Source of the DNA: Emticicia aquatilis | GTDB lineage: Bacteria > Bacteroidota > Bacteroidia > Cytophagales > Spirosomataceae | Assembly (NCBI RefSeq): GCF_014644295.1 | Contig: NZ_BMKK01000003.1 | Coordinates: 620,001-684,000, forward strand | Reading direction: 5' to 3' | Length of the DNA stretch: 64,000 nt | Shown: piece by piece, positions 52,722 through 63,100 of the stretch | Position numbering within the stretch: position 1 is the first letter of the stretch | Layout of the letters: every line of letters begins with the position of its first letter | The notes under the pieces: generated by a model | Databases searched by the model: none | Told to the model about the DNA's origin: nothing | Seen by the model: the letters and a program-made list of their open reading frames with translations, nothing else | Position numbers and translations under genes: made by a program

Positions 52722-54595
52722 TATGATGATTTATAGGCTGTTTCGTGATACGTTTTTACGTGTGGCCCGAGGAATAGGCGAGAGTACAAACGAATCAGAG
52801 AGATACCTGCTAAAATGTAACTTGATGCTGCCGCATAAGCCAAAACCACTTGGTTTTCGTGAATATGGCTAAACACTAAGTCAAGGCCGATGAAGGTTGG
52901 GGTAATCGGGAAGCCCGCCAAACCTAAACAAGCCAACAAAAAGACCATCGCAAATTTCGGATGCTCAAATGAGTGTCCGTGAAACTGATTGAGGTCGATG
53001 TTTTGCTCGTAGCTTTTAAGTTTATTGATTCCCCAATAACCTACTATCCCAGATACCACCACTCCGCTGAGATAAAAGATAACTTCAGTCAATTCAAATT
53101 TTTCGTTGAACGAAATCGCCAAGGCAATCCAGAAGTGGTTCATTATCAGCAATAACCAGCTCATCAATGGGCTTTTTCTTTCCGAAAATGATTTCAGAAT
53201 CATCAATAGCCCAATCAAGGCAAAAGCCCCAGGTAGGTATTCGTGTGGGTGTTCGCTGCCATTTCCGTTGATGAAAAGGAAACCAAGACCCAATAAATAA
53301 GCAGGGATAAAGAGTAATAACAGGCGATTAACAGTCAAGAAATCGAGTTTACGGCCAATATTTTTGAGCGGTTTCCAAAGAATATAATTCATGAACGAAT
53401 CAAGATTAAACTCTTTTAGGCTCAATAAATAGATAGAATATTCGATTTTCTTCGGTAAACTATCTTCGATTGTATGATGACGAGGCACGAAATTGTAGAA
53501 CTGCTCACGGATTTTATAACTAACCACCGATGGAGAAACCAAAAGTTGGTAAGTGCGTAAAAAAGCGTTTCCTGCAAAGTGGAAAAGAGCGAATTTCTCG
53601 AATCCTAAAGCAACTTCAATGAAAATAATACCGATTTGTGCAATCGAAGCATAGGCAATCTGGCTTTTGACCGAAGATTGTACCCTTGCGATAGGCGATG
53701 CAATCAAGGCCGTACATAAGCCAAGTAGCACAATGAGGATACGAACCGAAATTTGGTGGTCCCAAAACGGATAAGTACGCATCAACAAAAACACGCCTAA
53801 ATGCACCGACAATGAACCATAGAAAATAGCACTCGATGGCGTTGGGCCTTCCATAGCACGAGGCAACCACGACGAAAACGGTAATTGAGCAGATTTAGCT
53901 GCAGCTGCCACCAAAATCATCAATGAGATGAAAACGCCGATGTAGCTGTGGCTTTCGAGATGCTCGTGTACGAGTTCATAATTGCTCAGTTTCAAGAATG
54001 TGATGTTTTCGTGCCACAAATGGTGGCTTGCCCACATAGCCAAAATCAAGCCTACATCACCGATTCTGTAAACAGAAAATACTTTGATAGCGTTTTTTAC
54101 TGGCAGATAACGGTCACGATAAAAAGCAATCAGCAAAAATGAACAAACACCCAGCACTTCCCAACCCACAAAAAGTGTTTCAAAATTGCCTGATAGAATC
54201 GTGATATTATATCCTAAATAAAAGAATAGAATAGTATTGAAAAAACGTTTGTAGCCACGCTCACGGTGTAAATAATAACGACTATAGATTGTAACCAAGA
54301 AAGTTAGAAACGCACCTACTAATAGATACACAACCGTGATTTTATCGAAGCATAAATCGACCAAAAACTCATATTCTTTCGATTTGAAAAGCACGATTTC
54401 TTTGAGATTAAGCACTGGATGTCCATTGAATAGCCAGTAAGCCACAAATCCAATTACGCTGAGTAATGTTACACCAACTGTCAGAAACGCTGTTCTTGAA
54501 ATAGCCGTTTCGTTTTTATCTGGAATCAATAAACTGATAAAAAAACCCAGTAAGGGAATAAATATAAATAACTGAAGTATCGGAGTCATAATCAC
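52721..54595 (-). CDS. dabB: DabB: proton-conducting NuoL-like membrane subunit of the DAB carbon pump
   Basis: 624 residues, about 14-16 hydrophobic helices of the NADH-quinone oxidoreductase subunit 5/proton antiporter fold (GYNITILSGNFETLFVGWEVLGV pattern; core FVGWEVLGVCSFLLIAFY, AAAAKSAQLPFSSWLPRAMEG). No complex I genes lie nearby; the partner is dabA, whose start overlaps its stop by four bases. In DAB complexes DabB is thought to couple ion flow to unidirectional CO2 hydration by DabA. The order dabA-dabB with overlap indicates an obligate complex. Confidence 0.9.
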   Translation of the reverse strand: MIMTPILQLFIFIPLLGFFISLLIPDKNETAISRTAFLTVGVTLLSVIGFVAYWLFNGHPVLNLKEIVLFKSKEYEFLVDLCFDKITVVYLLVGAFLTFLVTIYSRYYLHRERGYKRFFNTILFFYLGYNITILSGNFETLFVGWEVLGVCSFLLIAFYRDRYLPVKNAIKVFSVYRIGDVGLILAMWASHHLWHENITFLKLSNYELVHEHLESHSYIGVFISLMILVAAAAKSAQLPFSSWLPRAMEGPTPSSAIFYGSLSVHLGVFLLMRTYPFWDHQISVRILIVLLGLCTALIASPIARVQSSVKSQIAYASIAQIGIIFIEVALGFEKFALFHFAGNAFLRTYQLLVSPSVVSYKIREQFYNFVPRHHTIEDSLPKKIEYSIYLLSLKEFNLDSFMNYILWKPLKNIGRKLDFLTVNRLLLLFIPAYLLGLGFLFINGNGSEHPHEYLPGAFALIGLLMILKSFSERKSPLMSWLLLIMNHFWIALAISFNEKFELTEVIFYLSGVVVSGIVGYWGINKLKSYEQNIDLNQFHGHSFEHPKFAMVFLLACLGLAGFPITPTFIGLDLVFSHIHENQVVLAYAAASSYILAGISLIRLYSRLFLGPHVKTYHETAYKSS

Positions 54596-57105
54596 TTGAT
54601 TAAATAAACAGGGAAATTTTCTTGGTGCGATTCAATCAACTCTTCAAAGTCTCGCACAGATTTGAGTGTCTTCTGCAAAGGTTCGTAGGTCGTAAAACCA
54701 CCATCTTTGAAGTAAGAAAGTTCTTTAGTCAGCGGATTGACCACTACTAAATGAATCCATTCGTTATTAAACCATTCGTAAGTTTGGTCAGATTTCTGAA
54801 TCGCCGACAAAACTATATCTGTGAAATGCTCTACAATCACCATCAATCTGATTGGGTCATGTACTTCAATCATTTGGCTCGGAAGGCCAGGACGAAGGTC
54901 GCCGTCGATACCATTGGCTACTCCAAAAAGTCCCATTACATTGTGTGGCAGTTTTGAACCAGCCCCCAACTTATGATTATCAACTCTTGAAAAATAATAT
55001 TCGAGGTTGATACCTCCACAAACAGGAGCTACGGCATTAAGGATATTTACCAAAAATTTACCTTCGGGGTCAACTCGATAATCAAAAGAGTTCATAAACG
55101 AACGACGGTCGAGGAATAAACCTTCCGACATTTCTCTTCGACCAACAATACACAAAGCATTGGTGGCGTGGTTGAGTTCTGGACGTGGCTCGAATAACGA
55201 CACCGCTCTGATACGGATACGCTCATGAATTTCTTCGGGACAAGCATGTGTATCAATCGACTCGAATCTTCTCGAACGCTCTTTTGCATTAAAGTCAAGT
55301 GCCTTCACAAAAAGAGCCTCGTTTTTAATATGTTTTTGTTGATTTTCTGCCGAAAGAATAGTTGTATCGTAGAAAGCGATTTCGTCACGAGTAGTATCGT
55401 GCAATGCTCCTACAAACTGCGTACTATCTGGAATATCAATGCCTTGTCCTCTCAAAATCTCACGTACACCTGCGTGATTGGCCATGAAGCTAATCACACG
55501 GGCATTGACCGAACCTGGGCGACCCGAACACGCTCCGCAATCATAACCTGCATAGTGAGTATTGTTTACGCTACTTGCACCATGACCCACTACATAGACT
55601 ATCGAAGCAAAATCTTTTACCAAACCAATGCTGTTCAAAAGATTTCCTACACGTAGAGCCATTTCTTGTACCGTGAAGCCCACTTGCAAGCCGTCTTCTA
55701 TATCATTAGGATTACTGTTTTCGATTGTAAGTTTCGAGGCATTGTCCATGTGTTTGAAAGAAGATACCGCTGCGGCATTTTCTGATGGACGAAAAATATT
55801 GAGCATCAAACGAAGTGCCGACCAGAAACCTACTGTTTGGGCAATAAACCAACCCGTAAAAAGCGAATGTGAATGCTTCTCAAAGTGAATATCATTATTC
55901 GACTTTGCCTTTGCATTCGGAATCTCTTCTTTTATCAGATATTTCGGTGTTACTGGGGCAGGGCATTGCTTGGTTGATGAATTGGCGTGTACGGGTTTAT
56001 AAAAAAACTCTACCCCAAAAAATCCAGCAGTACCGTAAGTTTTGCAGCCTTCATCAAATTTTTCTAAATAACGTCTAATCGAACACTCACGGTCATCGAT
56101 ACAGAACATTGCTTGAAAAGTCTTCTCTTCGGCTCTTTCGTGGCTTGGTTGATTCACTTTCAAGCCTGCCAAAACTTGGTCATAGTAGCTCCATTCAAAA
56201 GCATCTTGCCAAATATTGAGCAATTCGCTAAGTTCGGTTACTGGAACTTCTTCAAATAAATCGGCAGGTTTTGAATCAAGACGTTGGCTCAACGATGCCC
56301 AGTTTTCACCAAATTTTGTATCAAGAGCATCAATTTCGAGTAGAAGTTCAAAAATGATGAGTTCTTTAAGCGTAATTTTCTTTTGGTCGAGCAGGGTTTG
56401 AGGTAAATCTTCTACTGCCGAAACCATACCTGCCCATCCTTGATGAGCAAATTGTTGGTCGAATATATATTGATTAAAAAGCGATTGGTCGCCAACAATC
56501 AGTGCGAGCAAACTTTCAATCGTAGCGGTGCCATCGAGTAAGAGTTTTTTAGCACGAGGATTTTTGAAAAAACTACTAAAAGTATTTTTTTCGATTTCCT
56601 GCATTGAAGCCAAAAATCCTTTTTTCGAATCAGGAAAACTCCAAGTCGAAATACCTTGGTCGAGGTAGCTACACAAAATTCTGAATAGAAGCGGATGCAC
56701 CAAAAGGTCAAGGTCGATGTAGTATTTTTTCTTCCAGTTAGAACGAAGCATACCAACTTTCGGATGAATAGATTCATCATACTTGCCATAAAGTGCTTTT
56801 GCTTTCCACTCTTCTACGTTTGCTTTGCCTTTTCTATCAGCAATGGCTCTTTCTAAAATATCGTTATTGATTTGCTCCTTTGAGTAAAGTGCACGATACT
56901 CCTCAAGCGAGAGCGACACTTTGTATCCGAAAATTTTAGATGCTCTACGTATGGCATCATAGAATTTCAAATCTTGAAAGGCGTGGAGCGTGTTGTGATG
57001 AACGAAGTCTTTGAGCGGAGCTTGTGCAGGCAAAAAGTGCTTGAGTTCATGCAAAAGCTCGTGTTCATCGAATCCTTTTGATTCGTTTGAATGTTTCTTT
57101 TTCAT
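54592..57105 (-). CDS. dabA: DabA (DUF2309/UPF0753): zinc-dependent CO2 hydration subunit
   Basis: 837 residues. The zinc and catalytic residues of the DAB carbonic-anhydrase-like site are present at Cys335 and Asp337 (MFCIDDRECSIRR), His508 (YVVGHGASS) and Cys523 (YDCGACSGRPG). Their spacing equals that of Halothiobacillus Cys351, Asp353, His524 and Cys539. The N-terminal PLKDFVHHNTLHAFQ signature is also intact. DabA with DabB accumulates bicarbonate using membrane energy (Desmarais et al. 2019). There are no RuBisCO or carboxysome genes here, so in a heterotroph it likely feeds carboxylases and biosynthesis when CO2 is low. ATG at 57105 gives the expected length. Confidence 0.94.
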   Translation of the reverse strand: MKKKHSNESKGFDEHELLHELKHFLPAQAPLKDFVHHNTLHAFQDLKFYDAIRRASKIFGYKVSLSLEEYRALYSKEQINNDILERAIADRKGKANVEEWKAKALYGKYDESIHPKVGMLRSNWKKKYYIDLDLLVHPLLFRILCSYLDQGISTWSFPDSKKGFLASMQEIEKNTFSSFFKNPRAKKLLLDGTATIESLLALIVGDQSLFNQYIFDQQFAHQGWAGMVSAVEDLPQTLLDQKKITLKELIIFELLLEIDALDTKFGENWASLSQRLDSKPADLFEEVPVTELSELLNIWQDAFEWSYYDQVLAGLKVNQPSHERAEEKTFQAMFCIDDRECSIRRYLEKFDEGCKTYGTAGFFGVEFFYKPVHANSSTKQCPAPVTPKYLIKEEIPNAKAKSNNDIHFEKHSHSLFTGWFIAQTVGFWSALRLMLNIFRPSENAAAVSSFKHMDNASKLTIENSNPNDIEDGLQVGFTVQEMALRVGNLLNSIGLVKDFASIVYVVGHGASSVNNTHYAGYDCGACSGRPGSVNARVISFMANHAGVREILRGQGIDIPDSTQFVGALHDTTRDEIAFYDTTILSAENQQKHIKNEALFVKALDFNAKERSRRFESIDTHACPEEIHERIRIRAVSLFEPRPELNHATNALCIVGRREMSEGLFLDRRSFMNSFDYRVDPEGKFLVNILNAVAPVCGGINLEYYFSRVDNHKLGAGSKLPHNVMGLFGVANGIDGDLRPGLPSQMIEVHDPIRLMVIVEHFTDIVLSAIQKSDQTYEWFNNEWIHLVVVNPLTKELSYFKDGGFTTYEPLQKTLKSVRDFEELIESHQENFPVYLIK

Positions 57106-57366
57106 GAAGGAAGGTTTTAAGTATATATATGAAAAACGAAAATAGGCTCGAAAGAGGCTATCCGACTTTCTTTCAAACCCCAGTTCGATTTGAACTATGC
57201 AACAAATAAAAGACGGTGTACTAAAATCAACTTAAAAAAGAGATTAAAAGTCTTTAATCTGAACAGTGGGGTAGAAGTGTTGGTATTGAGTTAGAGAAAA
57301 GTAATAGTGAATCAAACTTTCGGCTTTGGCCAAAGCAAGGGGAGTCTAACTCATGCAAGGAGCATA
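57106..57366. other. Gap upstream of dabA
   Basis: 261 bases between the dabA start and the stop of the small secreted protein gene. No gene and no strong hairpin. It probably holds the dabA promoter, but I found no clean TAnnTTTG match. Confidence 0.4.
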
Positions 57367-57747
57367 TCAGATTCGGATATTTTGATAAATAATAAATTTT
57401 GCCCGATTATTGGCAGGAGAAGTATATTTTTGGGCTATACGAATGCTGCCAGAATACTCAGTGAGTGTAGGCAGGAAACGGTAGCTACTTGTGGCATCTG
57501 CCAAGTCATAATCTAAAAACTGAATTTCAGATTCGCCATCGGCATCTTCTTCGACGTTTTCTTCAAACTCTTCGGCAAGAAAATATATCTGAGAGTTTTT
57601 GTTGGATGAATGTTGGGAAGAAGATTGCGACCAAAATGAAATTTTTGAATGTTCAGAACCCTGCTCTCCTTGTTCATAAGGGCTTCTCAATGTATTGAAA
57701 CTCAATACATTCAGCACAAACCACAGTATGGGCAGGAATATCTTCAT
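57367..57747 (-). CDS. Small secreted acidic protein of unknown function
   Basis: 126 residues. A probable signal segment (MKIFLPILWFVLNVLSF) is followed by a Ser/Gln-rich part and an acidic stretch (AEEFEENVEEDADGESE). No recognisable domain. It is on the same strand 261 bases upstream of dabA. It is probably real because the frame has a plausible export signal and a low-complexity but regular protein composition, but this is not certain. Confidence 0.55.
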   Translation of the reverse strand: MKIFLPILWFVLNVLSFNTLRSPYEQGEQGSEHSKISFWSQSSSQHSSNKNSQIYFLAEEFEENVEEDADGESEIQFLDYDLADATSSYRFLPTLTEYSGSIRIAQKYTSPANNRAKFIIYQNIRI

Positions 57748-58004
57748 GAATAGAATTTAATAAGAGCTTAGGTTTTTGTCTAACCAAATTTAATGAATTT
57801 GAAGGCCAAAAAACAAGGGTTTATTTCTAAAAAATATTGATTTCTTAAAATATTCTAATAGATTATTTGAATAATTACCAAATTTAATACTGAGATTAAA
57901 AAAGAATTAAAAATATAAACTTGTATTTTATGATTTTGGAAAAATAAAAAAGCTGCTACTCCGAAGAATAACAGCTTGGGGACACGTAAAGAAAATATCG
58001 TATA
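57748..58004. other. AT-rich intergenic region with a terminator
   Basis: Mostly featureless AT-rich DNA; a hairpin at 57950-57977 terminates the gene at 58005. Confidence 0.5.
57950..57977 (-). terminator. Intrinsic terminator after the MORN/TonB-C gene
   Basis: Outer stem AAGCTG/CAGCTT (57950-57955 with 57972-57977) with inner pairing and six T on the minus strand. Confidence 0.65.
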
Positions 58005-58820
58005 TCAATTATAACTAAAAGCTACTGGTAATATATACATTTGTTTCGCTGGGCGATTATGATGTCTGGCTGGTAACCATTTAGGCATTTCGTTTACCAT
58101 CTTCAAGACCGAATTGTCAAAAATTGCTCCCAGAGATTCTTCGATTTTAGGATTTGCAATCGTACCATCTTCATTTACCCAAAAACTTACAACCACTTTG
58201 CCTGCAATTTTGCTGGCTGCTGCTTCGGCCGGATATTGGAGGTTTTTCTTGAGGTATTCGCTCATTAAAAGCTGACCGCCATTAAACATCGGTAATAAAC
58301 GCTCTCCTGAAGATTTATTGATTAGGCTTGTGCCGTCTTCATTCCAATAATCTTCTCTTACTCTATTTCCGTTTTCATATACTTCCAAACTACTCATTTG
58401 TCCATTCGGGAAATAGAATTTCCATTCGCCAGTTGGAATGTTTTCTTGGTAAACTCCTTCGTAGTCAATCACACCACTTGGGCGATAGAATTTGAATTTC
58501 CCCGAGCGAGTTTCTAATTTTTCATCCAAGAACGTTCCCTCCATACGTAAGAATCCATCAGCAAAAAATTCGGCTACATCCCATGAGCCTTTGGCGTTTT
58601 TCTTTGAAATCTGAATGAATTTTGCACCATCCAGCGATTTTACTTCTTCACGATTAACGTTGAAATATTTTCTTGTTACATCGTTTGAGGTTAAATCAAT
58701 TTGCGGACTCGCCGCTTCTGATGCTTGTGCATATACGGGCGAGTTTTCTGAGGTTGAAGTCTGAGCAAAAACCGATAGGCTAAAGCTCAATGCAATGGCA
58801 GAGGTAAAAACCTTTCTCAT
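58005..58820 (-). CDS. Secreted MORN-repeat/TonB C-terminal domain protein
   Basis: 271 residues. Cleavable signal peptide (MRKVFTSAIALSFSLSVFAQ). The middle holds MORN/YwqK-like strands (GKFKFYRPSGVIDYEGVY, GEWKFYFPNGQMSSLEVY, ENGNRVREDYWNEDG). The C-terminal 85 residues form a TonB-C domain (YPAEAAASKIAGKVVVSFWV, EDGTIANPKI, MPKWLPARHH). Unlike a true TonB it has no inner-membrane anchor helix and no Pro-rich spacer, so it probably does not energise receptors; a surface or periplasmic binding role is possible. It is paralogous to the next gene. Confidence 0.85.
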   Translation of the reverse strand: MRKVFTSAIALSFSLSVFAQTSTSENSPVYAQASEAASPQIDLTSNDVTRKYFNVNREEVKSLDGAKFIQISKKNAKGSWDVAEFFADGFLRMEGTFLDEKLETRSGKFKFYRPSGVIDYEGVYQENIPTGEWKFYFPNGQMSSLEVYENGNRVREDYWNEDGTSLINKSSGERLLPMFNGGQLLMSEYLKKNLQYPAEAAASKIAGKVVVSFWVNEDGTIANPKIEESLGAIFDNSVLKMVNEMPKWLPARHHNRPAKQMYILPVAFSYN

Positions 58821-59014
58821 GTAATTATTCTTTTTGGGTATGTGTTAAGCACGTAAATTCTTGGATAAAAAGAATTTTCGGGATACATTTTGTATCCGTT
58901 TAATAACTTTTCAAAAACTATGCCAAAGTCTCCTTTGGGCTTTTCCTTAGAGCATAGATACATACAGTTGTGGGTCGTATCTATGTATTATTATAGATTA
59001 TTAGGCACAAATAA
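58821..59014. other. Gap between the two MORN/TonB-C genes
   Basis: 194 bases. A 9-bp inverted repeat (58953-58961 with 58977-58985) without T-run; otherwise nothing seen. Confidence 0.4.
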
Positions 59015-59839
59015 TTACTTTCTGATAGTAATCGTGATCGGCATGGTGTACTTTGCTCTGATAAGACGATTATGAGATTTTGCTGGAATCCACTTGGGCA
59101 TTTGGTCGAGTACCTTAAATGCGGCTTCGTCTAATGCACGATTGAGCGAAAGCTCAATTTTAGGGCTTGATAATGTGCCATCAGGCTCTACGATAAAACC
59201 TATGGCCATTTTACCAGTAATCTTGTTTTTTACGACCTCTTCGGGTAGTTCGATAATCTTCTGTACGAATTTATCCATTTCAATCACACCGCCCGGAAAA
59301 CTTGGTTTTTCACGCACGGCAGCCGTAATATCAGTGAGTTTGCTACCATCTTCGTTGAAGTATTCGGCATCAACGAGCAGGCCATCTTCATACATTTCCT
59401 TTCCACTTATTTTGCCGTTTCGGTGGTAATAGTACCAGTTTCCTACCTGAACATCGTTTTTGTACATTCCTTCATTATCAATCAAGATGCCGTCGGGGTA
59501 GTATAAACGATAGGGACCATTTTTTACATCATAAGCAGTATTGGTTACATAAAGCTCCATTGAAGGGCGACGGTCGATGCGATATTCGCATACTTGGTAG
59601 AGTTTTTCGGCTACTTGCTTAAACTCTCGATAGAAGGCAGCATCTTGGGGTACTTTTACTTCTTTGCGATTGGCAGAGTAGTATTTGGTAATTACTTGCT
59701 CAGCATTTGGGGCGGTTTTCTTGGCTTCATTGCCAATAACAAGTACAGAAACAGGCAGTTGTGACGTTGGGTTTTGCCCACGTGCATAGGTATAACACAA
59801 CAGTACGCCTGTTAGGACGACTAAGGTTAATTTTTTCAT
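59015..59839 (-). CDS. Secreted MORN-repeat/TonB C-terminal domain protein, paralogue
   Basis: 274 residues. Signal peptide ends YTYARGQ. MORN-like strands (GPYRLYYPDGILIDNEGMY, GNWYYYHRNGKISGKEMY) and a TonB-C end (ELPEEVVKNKITGKMAIGFIV, EPDGTLSSPKI, MPKWIPAKSHNR). It has the same architecture as the protein at 58005-58820, including YYSANRKEVK matching YFNVNREEVK, so the pair is a tandem duplication. It lacks a membrane anchor as well. It faces the third susC on the other strand. Confidence 0.85.
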   Translation of the reverse strand: MKKLTLVVLTGVLLCYTYARGQNPTSQLPVSVLVIGNEAKKTAPNAEQVITKYYSANRKEVKVPQDAAFYREFKQVAEKLYQVCEYRIDRRPSMELYVTNTAYDVKNGPYRLYYPDGILIDNEGMYKNDVQVGNWYYYHRNGKISGKEMYEDGLLVDAEYFNEDGSKLTDITAAVREKPSFPGGVIEMDKFVQKIIELPEEVVKNKITGKMAIGFIVEPDGTLSSPKIELSLNRALDEAAFKVLDQMPKWIPAKSHNRLIRAKYTMPITITIRK

Positions 59840-60133
59840 TCTTTATGGGTATGGTTCACTTCAAGTTTACAAATGTAAATGAAAGTTTCTAAATTTTCAA
59901 AATAATTTGAAAATTTTTTATATTTTTTAGGATACTTACAAGGTATCTATCTACTCGACATTTTTTTATTATTCTGCTCCAAAAACTACAATAAATTTTA
60001 ATTAATAATAAAAAATACGACCATTTAATAAATTCGTAATTTATATTGTATTTATTTATTAAAAAATATTAATATATTTGACACTTTATTCAAAGCTTAA
60101 TTATTAAACAAAACAAAAAAACTTAATTTTTTT
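59840..60133. other. AT-rich divergent promoter region
   Basis: 294 bases, very AT-rich, between divergent genes. A TATATTTG box (60073-60080) fits the -7 consensus for the plus-strand susC; an ATTG at 60045-60048 is a weak -33 with a 24-base gap, longer than usual. Confidence 0.35.
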
Positions 60134-63100
60134 ATGAAATGTAAGTTCTATCTATTCAAGTCAAGGTACTTATCGGTACTATTCTTTTTACTCTCTTTGG
60201 TGGCGTTGGGGCAAAACTCCAAGGTAGTTACGGGTAAAGTAACAGATGCTACTGGAGAGGCAATTATTGGGGCGAGTGTGGCCGTTAAAGGTACAACCAA
60301 AGGAGCAGGGACGGATGTTAACGGTAATTTCAAAATCGAAGTACCGAGCAACTCAACGGTTTTAGTGGTGTCGTTTGTGGGTTATGATACACAAGAAATT
60401 GTAGTTGGAAACAAAACCACCCTTGATATTGTGCTTACATCTAAAGAGAATGTCTTGGATGAAATGGTTGTGATTGGTTATGGTACACAAAAGAAGTCAG
60501 ATTTGACTGGTGCAGTGGGTGCCGTAAAACAAGAACAATTATTAGAACGCCCAGCAGCGTCATTGAACCAAGCCCTTTCGGGTAGAATGTCGGGTGTGCA
60601 AGTAAATACCAACTCAGGTCGCCCAGGTGGTCGTACAACTATCCGTGTAAGGGGATTTAGCTCAATCAACTCATCAAACAATCCTTTATATGTAGTTGAT
60701 GGTGTGATGCTTCCGCAAAATAATCAAGCACAATTTAGTTCGGCTATTGATTACATCAACCCTAACGACATCGTTTCGGTAGAAGTGCTAAAAGATGCTT
60801 CTTCTACGGCTATCTACGGTGCGAGAGGTGCAAATGGTGTTATTTTAGTAACAACTAAGAAGGGAAAAGCGAATGAAAGTCAAGTAACTTACAGCTCTGA
60901 TTTTAGCGTAAATACGATTGGACCAAACCGTCCAGAAGTCTTGAACGCTAAGGAATATATGGCAGTTGAAGATTTAGCTTGGGCTAATATGCAAAAATAC
61001 GACCCAGTGGGTTGGGCAGCTGGCCGATGGGCGTATTTGAATCCAAAATTGCGTCGTACTGACCCACGTGTTTTTGATGCACAAGGCAATCCTTTGTATG
61101 ATACAGATTGGTTTAAAGAATCGACACAAACAAAACTTTCACAAAATCATCAATTAGGTTTTAATGGCGGTAATGAGCGTACTCAATATTCATTCTCGTT
61201 GGGTTACAGAGACGACCAGGGTCTAATTAAGACTTCTTACATGAAACGCTATGCAGGAAGATTTACGATTGATGACCAAATCAAGAAATGGTTGAAAGTA
61301 GGAGGTACGCTTGCTTATAACAATCAATCAGAGAATGTTGTAGATATTAATGATGCAGTTGCACGTCAGATTGTAGAAGATTTTCCTTTCCTTCCTGTAC
61401 AATATGCCGATGGTACGTATGCCAACAACCGTGATTTCCCTTTTGCTGAGGGTACTTTTAGCTCAGTTCACCGTTTGATGGGGCGTAAATATATTTTGAA
61501 TACTCAAACTACTACGGGGTCGTTATACTCAAACATCACTTTTGCGAAAGGTTTAGAGATGAAAACTGTTTTTGGTGCAAACATCATGACCCAAGAAAAC
61601 AATCAATCTACTACACGAACTTTGGCAATTGGTGAGCAAGGAACTGCTTCTGCTTCAAACCAAAAACAAACTTTTTGGTCGTTGGAGAATTTCTTGACTT
61701 ACAACAAAACTTTCAATAAAATTCACGCATTTACTGGTTTATTGGGGGTTTCGTGGCAACAAACAGATTTTTTTAATATTGCAGCAAGTGTACGTGGATT
61801 TGCTACTGATTATTTTGGCTTCAATAACTTAGGTGCGGGTTCTACACTTCCTGCCGTTGGGTCTGGTGCATCACGCTTTGCGTTTAACTCGTATTTCGGT
61901 CGTATCAATTACAGCTTGAGCAATAAATACTTGTTTACTTTTACTGGTAGAGCCGATGGTTCATCAAGATTCGGTGAAAATAGTAAGTTTGCGTTTTTCC
62001 CATCGGGAGCATTTGCATGGAAGATTTCGGAAGAAGAATTCATGAGCAAAAATACTGTTATTTCTAACTTGAAATTACGTACAAGCTACGGTCTTACTGG
62101 TAACTCAGAAATCCCTTCGTATTCGTCATTATCATTACTTAGCTCAAACTACGCTACTATTTATAATGATACTCGTGTTTCTGGAACTGGTATCTCTCGT
62201 TTGGCAAACCCTAACTTGAAATGGGAAAAAACAGCACAAGCTGATGTAGGTTTAGAAATTGGCTTGTTTAGTAATCGTGTAAACATCGAAGCTGATTTTT
62301 ACTATCGTAAAACAACTGATATGCTTTTGGATGCTCCAGTACCACAAACAAGTGGATATAGCACTATCAGAAGAAACGTTGGTTCGATGCAAAACAAAGG
62401 TTTTGAGTTTGCTGTAAATACTGTAAACTTCAATTCGGCTAAATTCCGTTGGAATACTAACTTCAATATTTCATTCAACCAAAATAAGGTGCTTTCGTTG
62501 GCAACGCCTTCTGATATCTTTAACGTTGGTGGACCTAACTTTACAAACCCTACTAACATTATCCGTATCGGAGAGCCAGTTGGTTCATTCTGGGGACTTA
62601 CTCGTTTGGGTGTTTGGAGCGAAGCCGAAAGAGACCAAGCTGCTAAATTCACAAGTTACCGCAATGGTTTGACTATTCTTCCTGGTGATATTAAGTATTT
62701 GGATGTAAACGGCGATAACGCTATCACTGATGCTGACCGCTCGATTATCGGAAACGGTAGCCCTAAGTTCTGGGGTGGGTTTACGAATACTTGGAAATAC
62801 GGTAACTTAGACCTTACGCTCGAATTACAGTATTCTTACGGAAACGATGTAATGATGATGAACCTTCACGCCAGCGAAGACCGCCAAGCATTGGCTAATA
62901 GCTACAAATCAGTATTGAACGCTTGGACTCCACAAAACCAAAATACAATGATTGCTGAAATCAGAGATACAAGAGCAGGATATGTAACAAACGTTGATAG
63001 CTGGTGGATTAAAGATGGTTCGTTCTTACGTGGTAAAAACTTATTGTTAGGTTATACTTTCCCGAATTCAACAACTGAAAGATTGAAATTGAGCCGCTTG

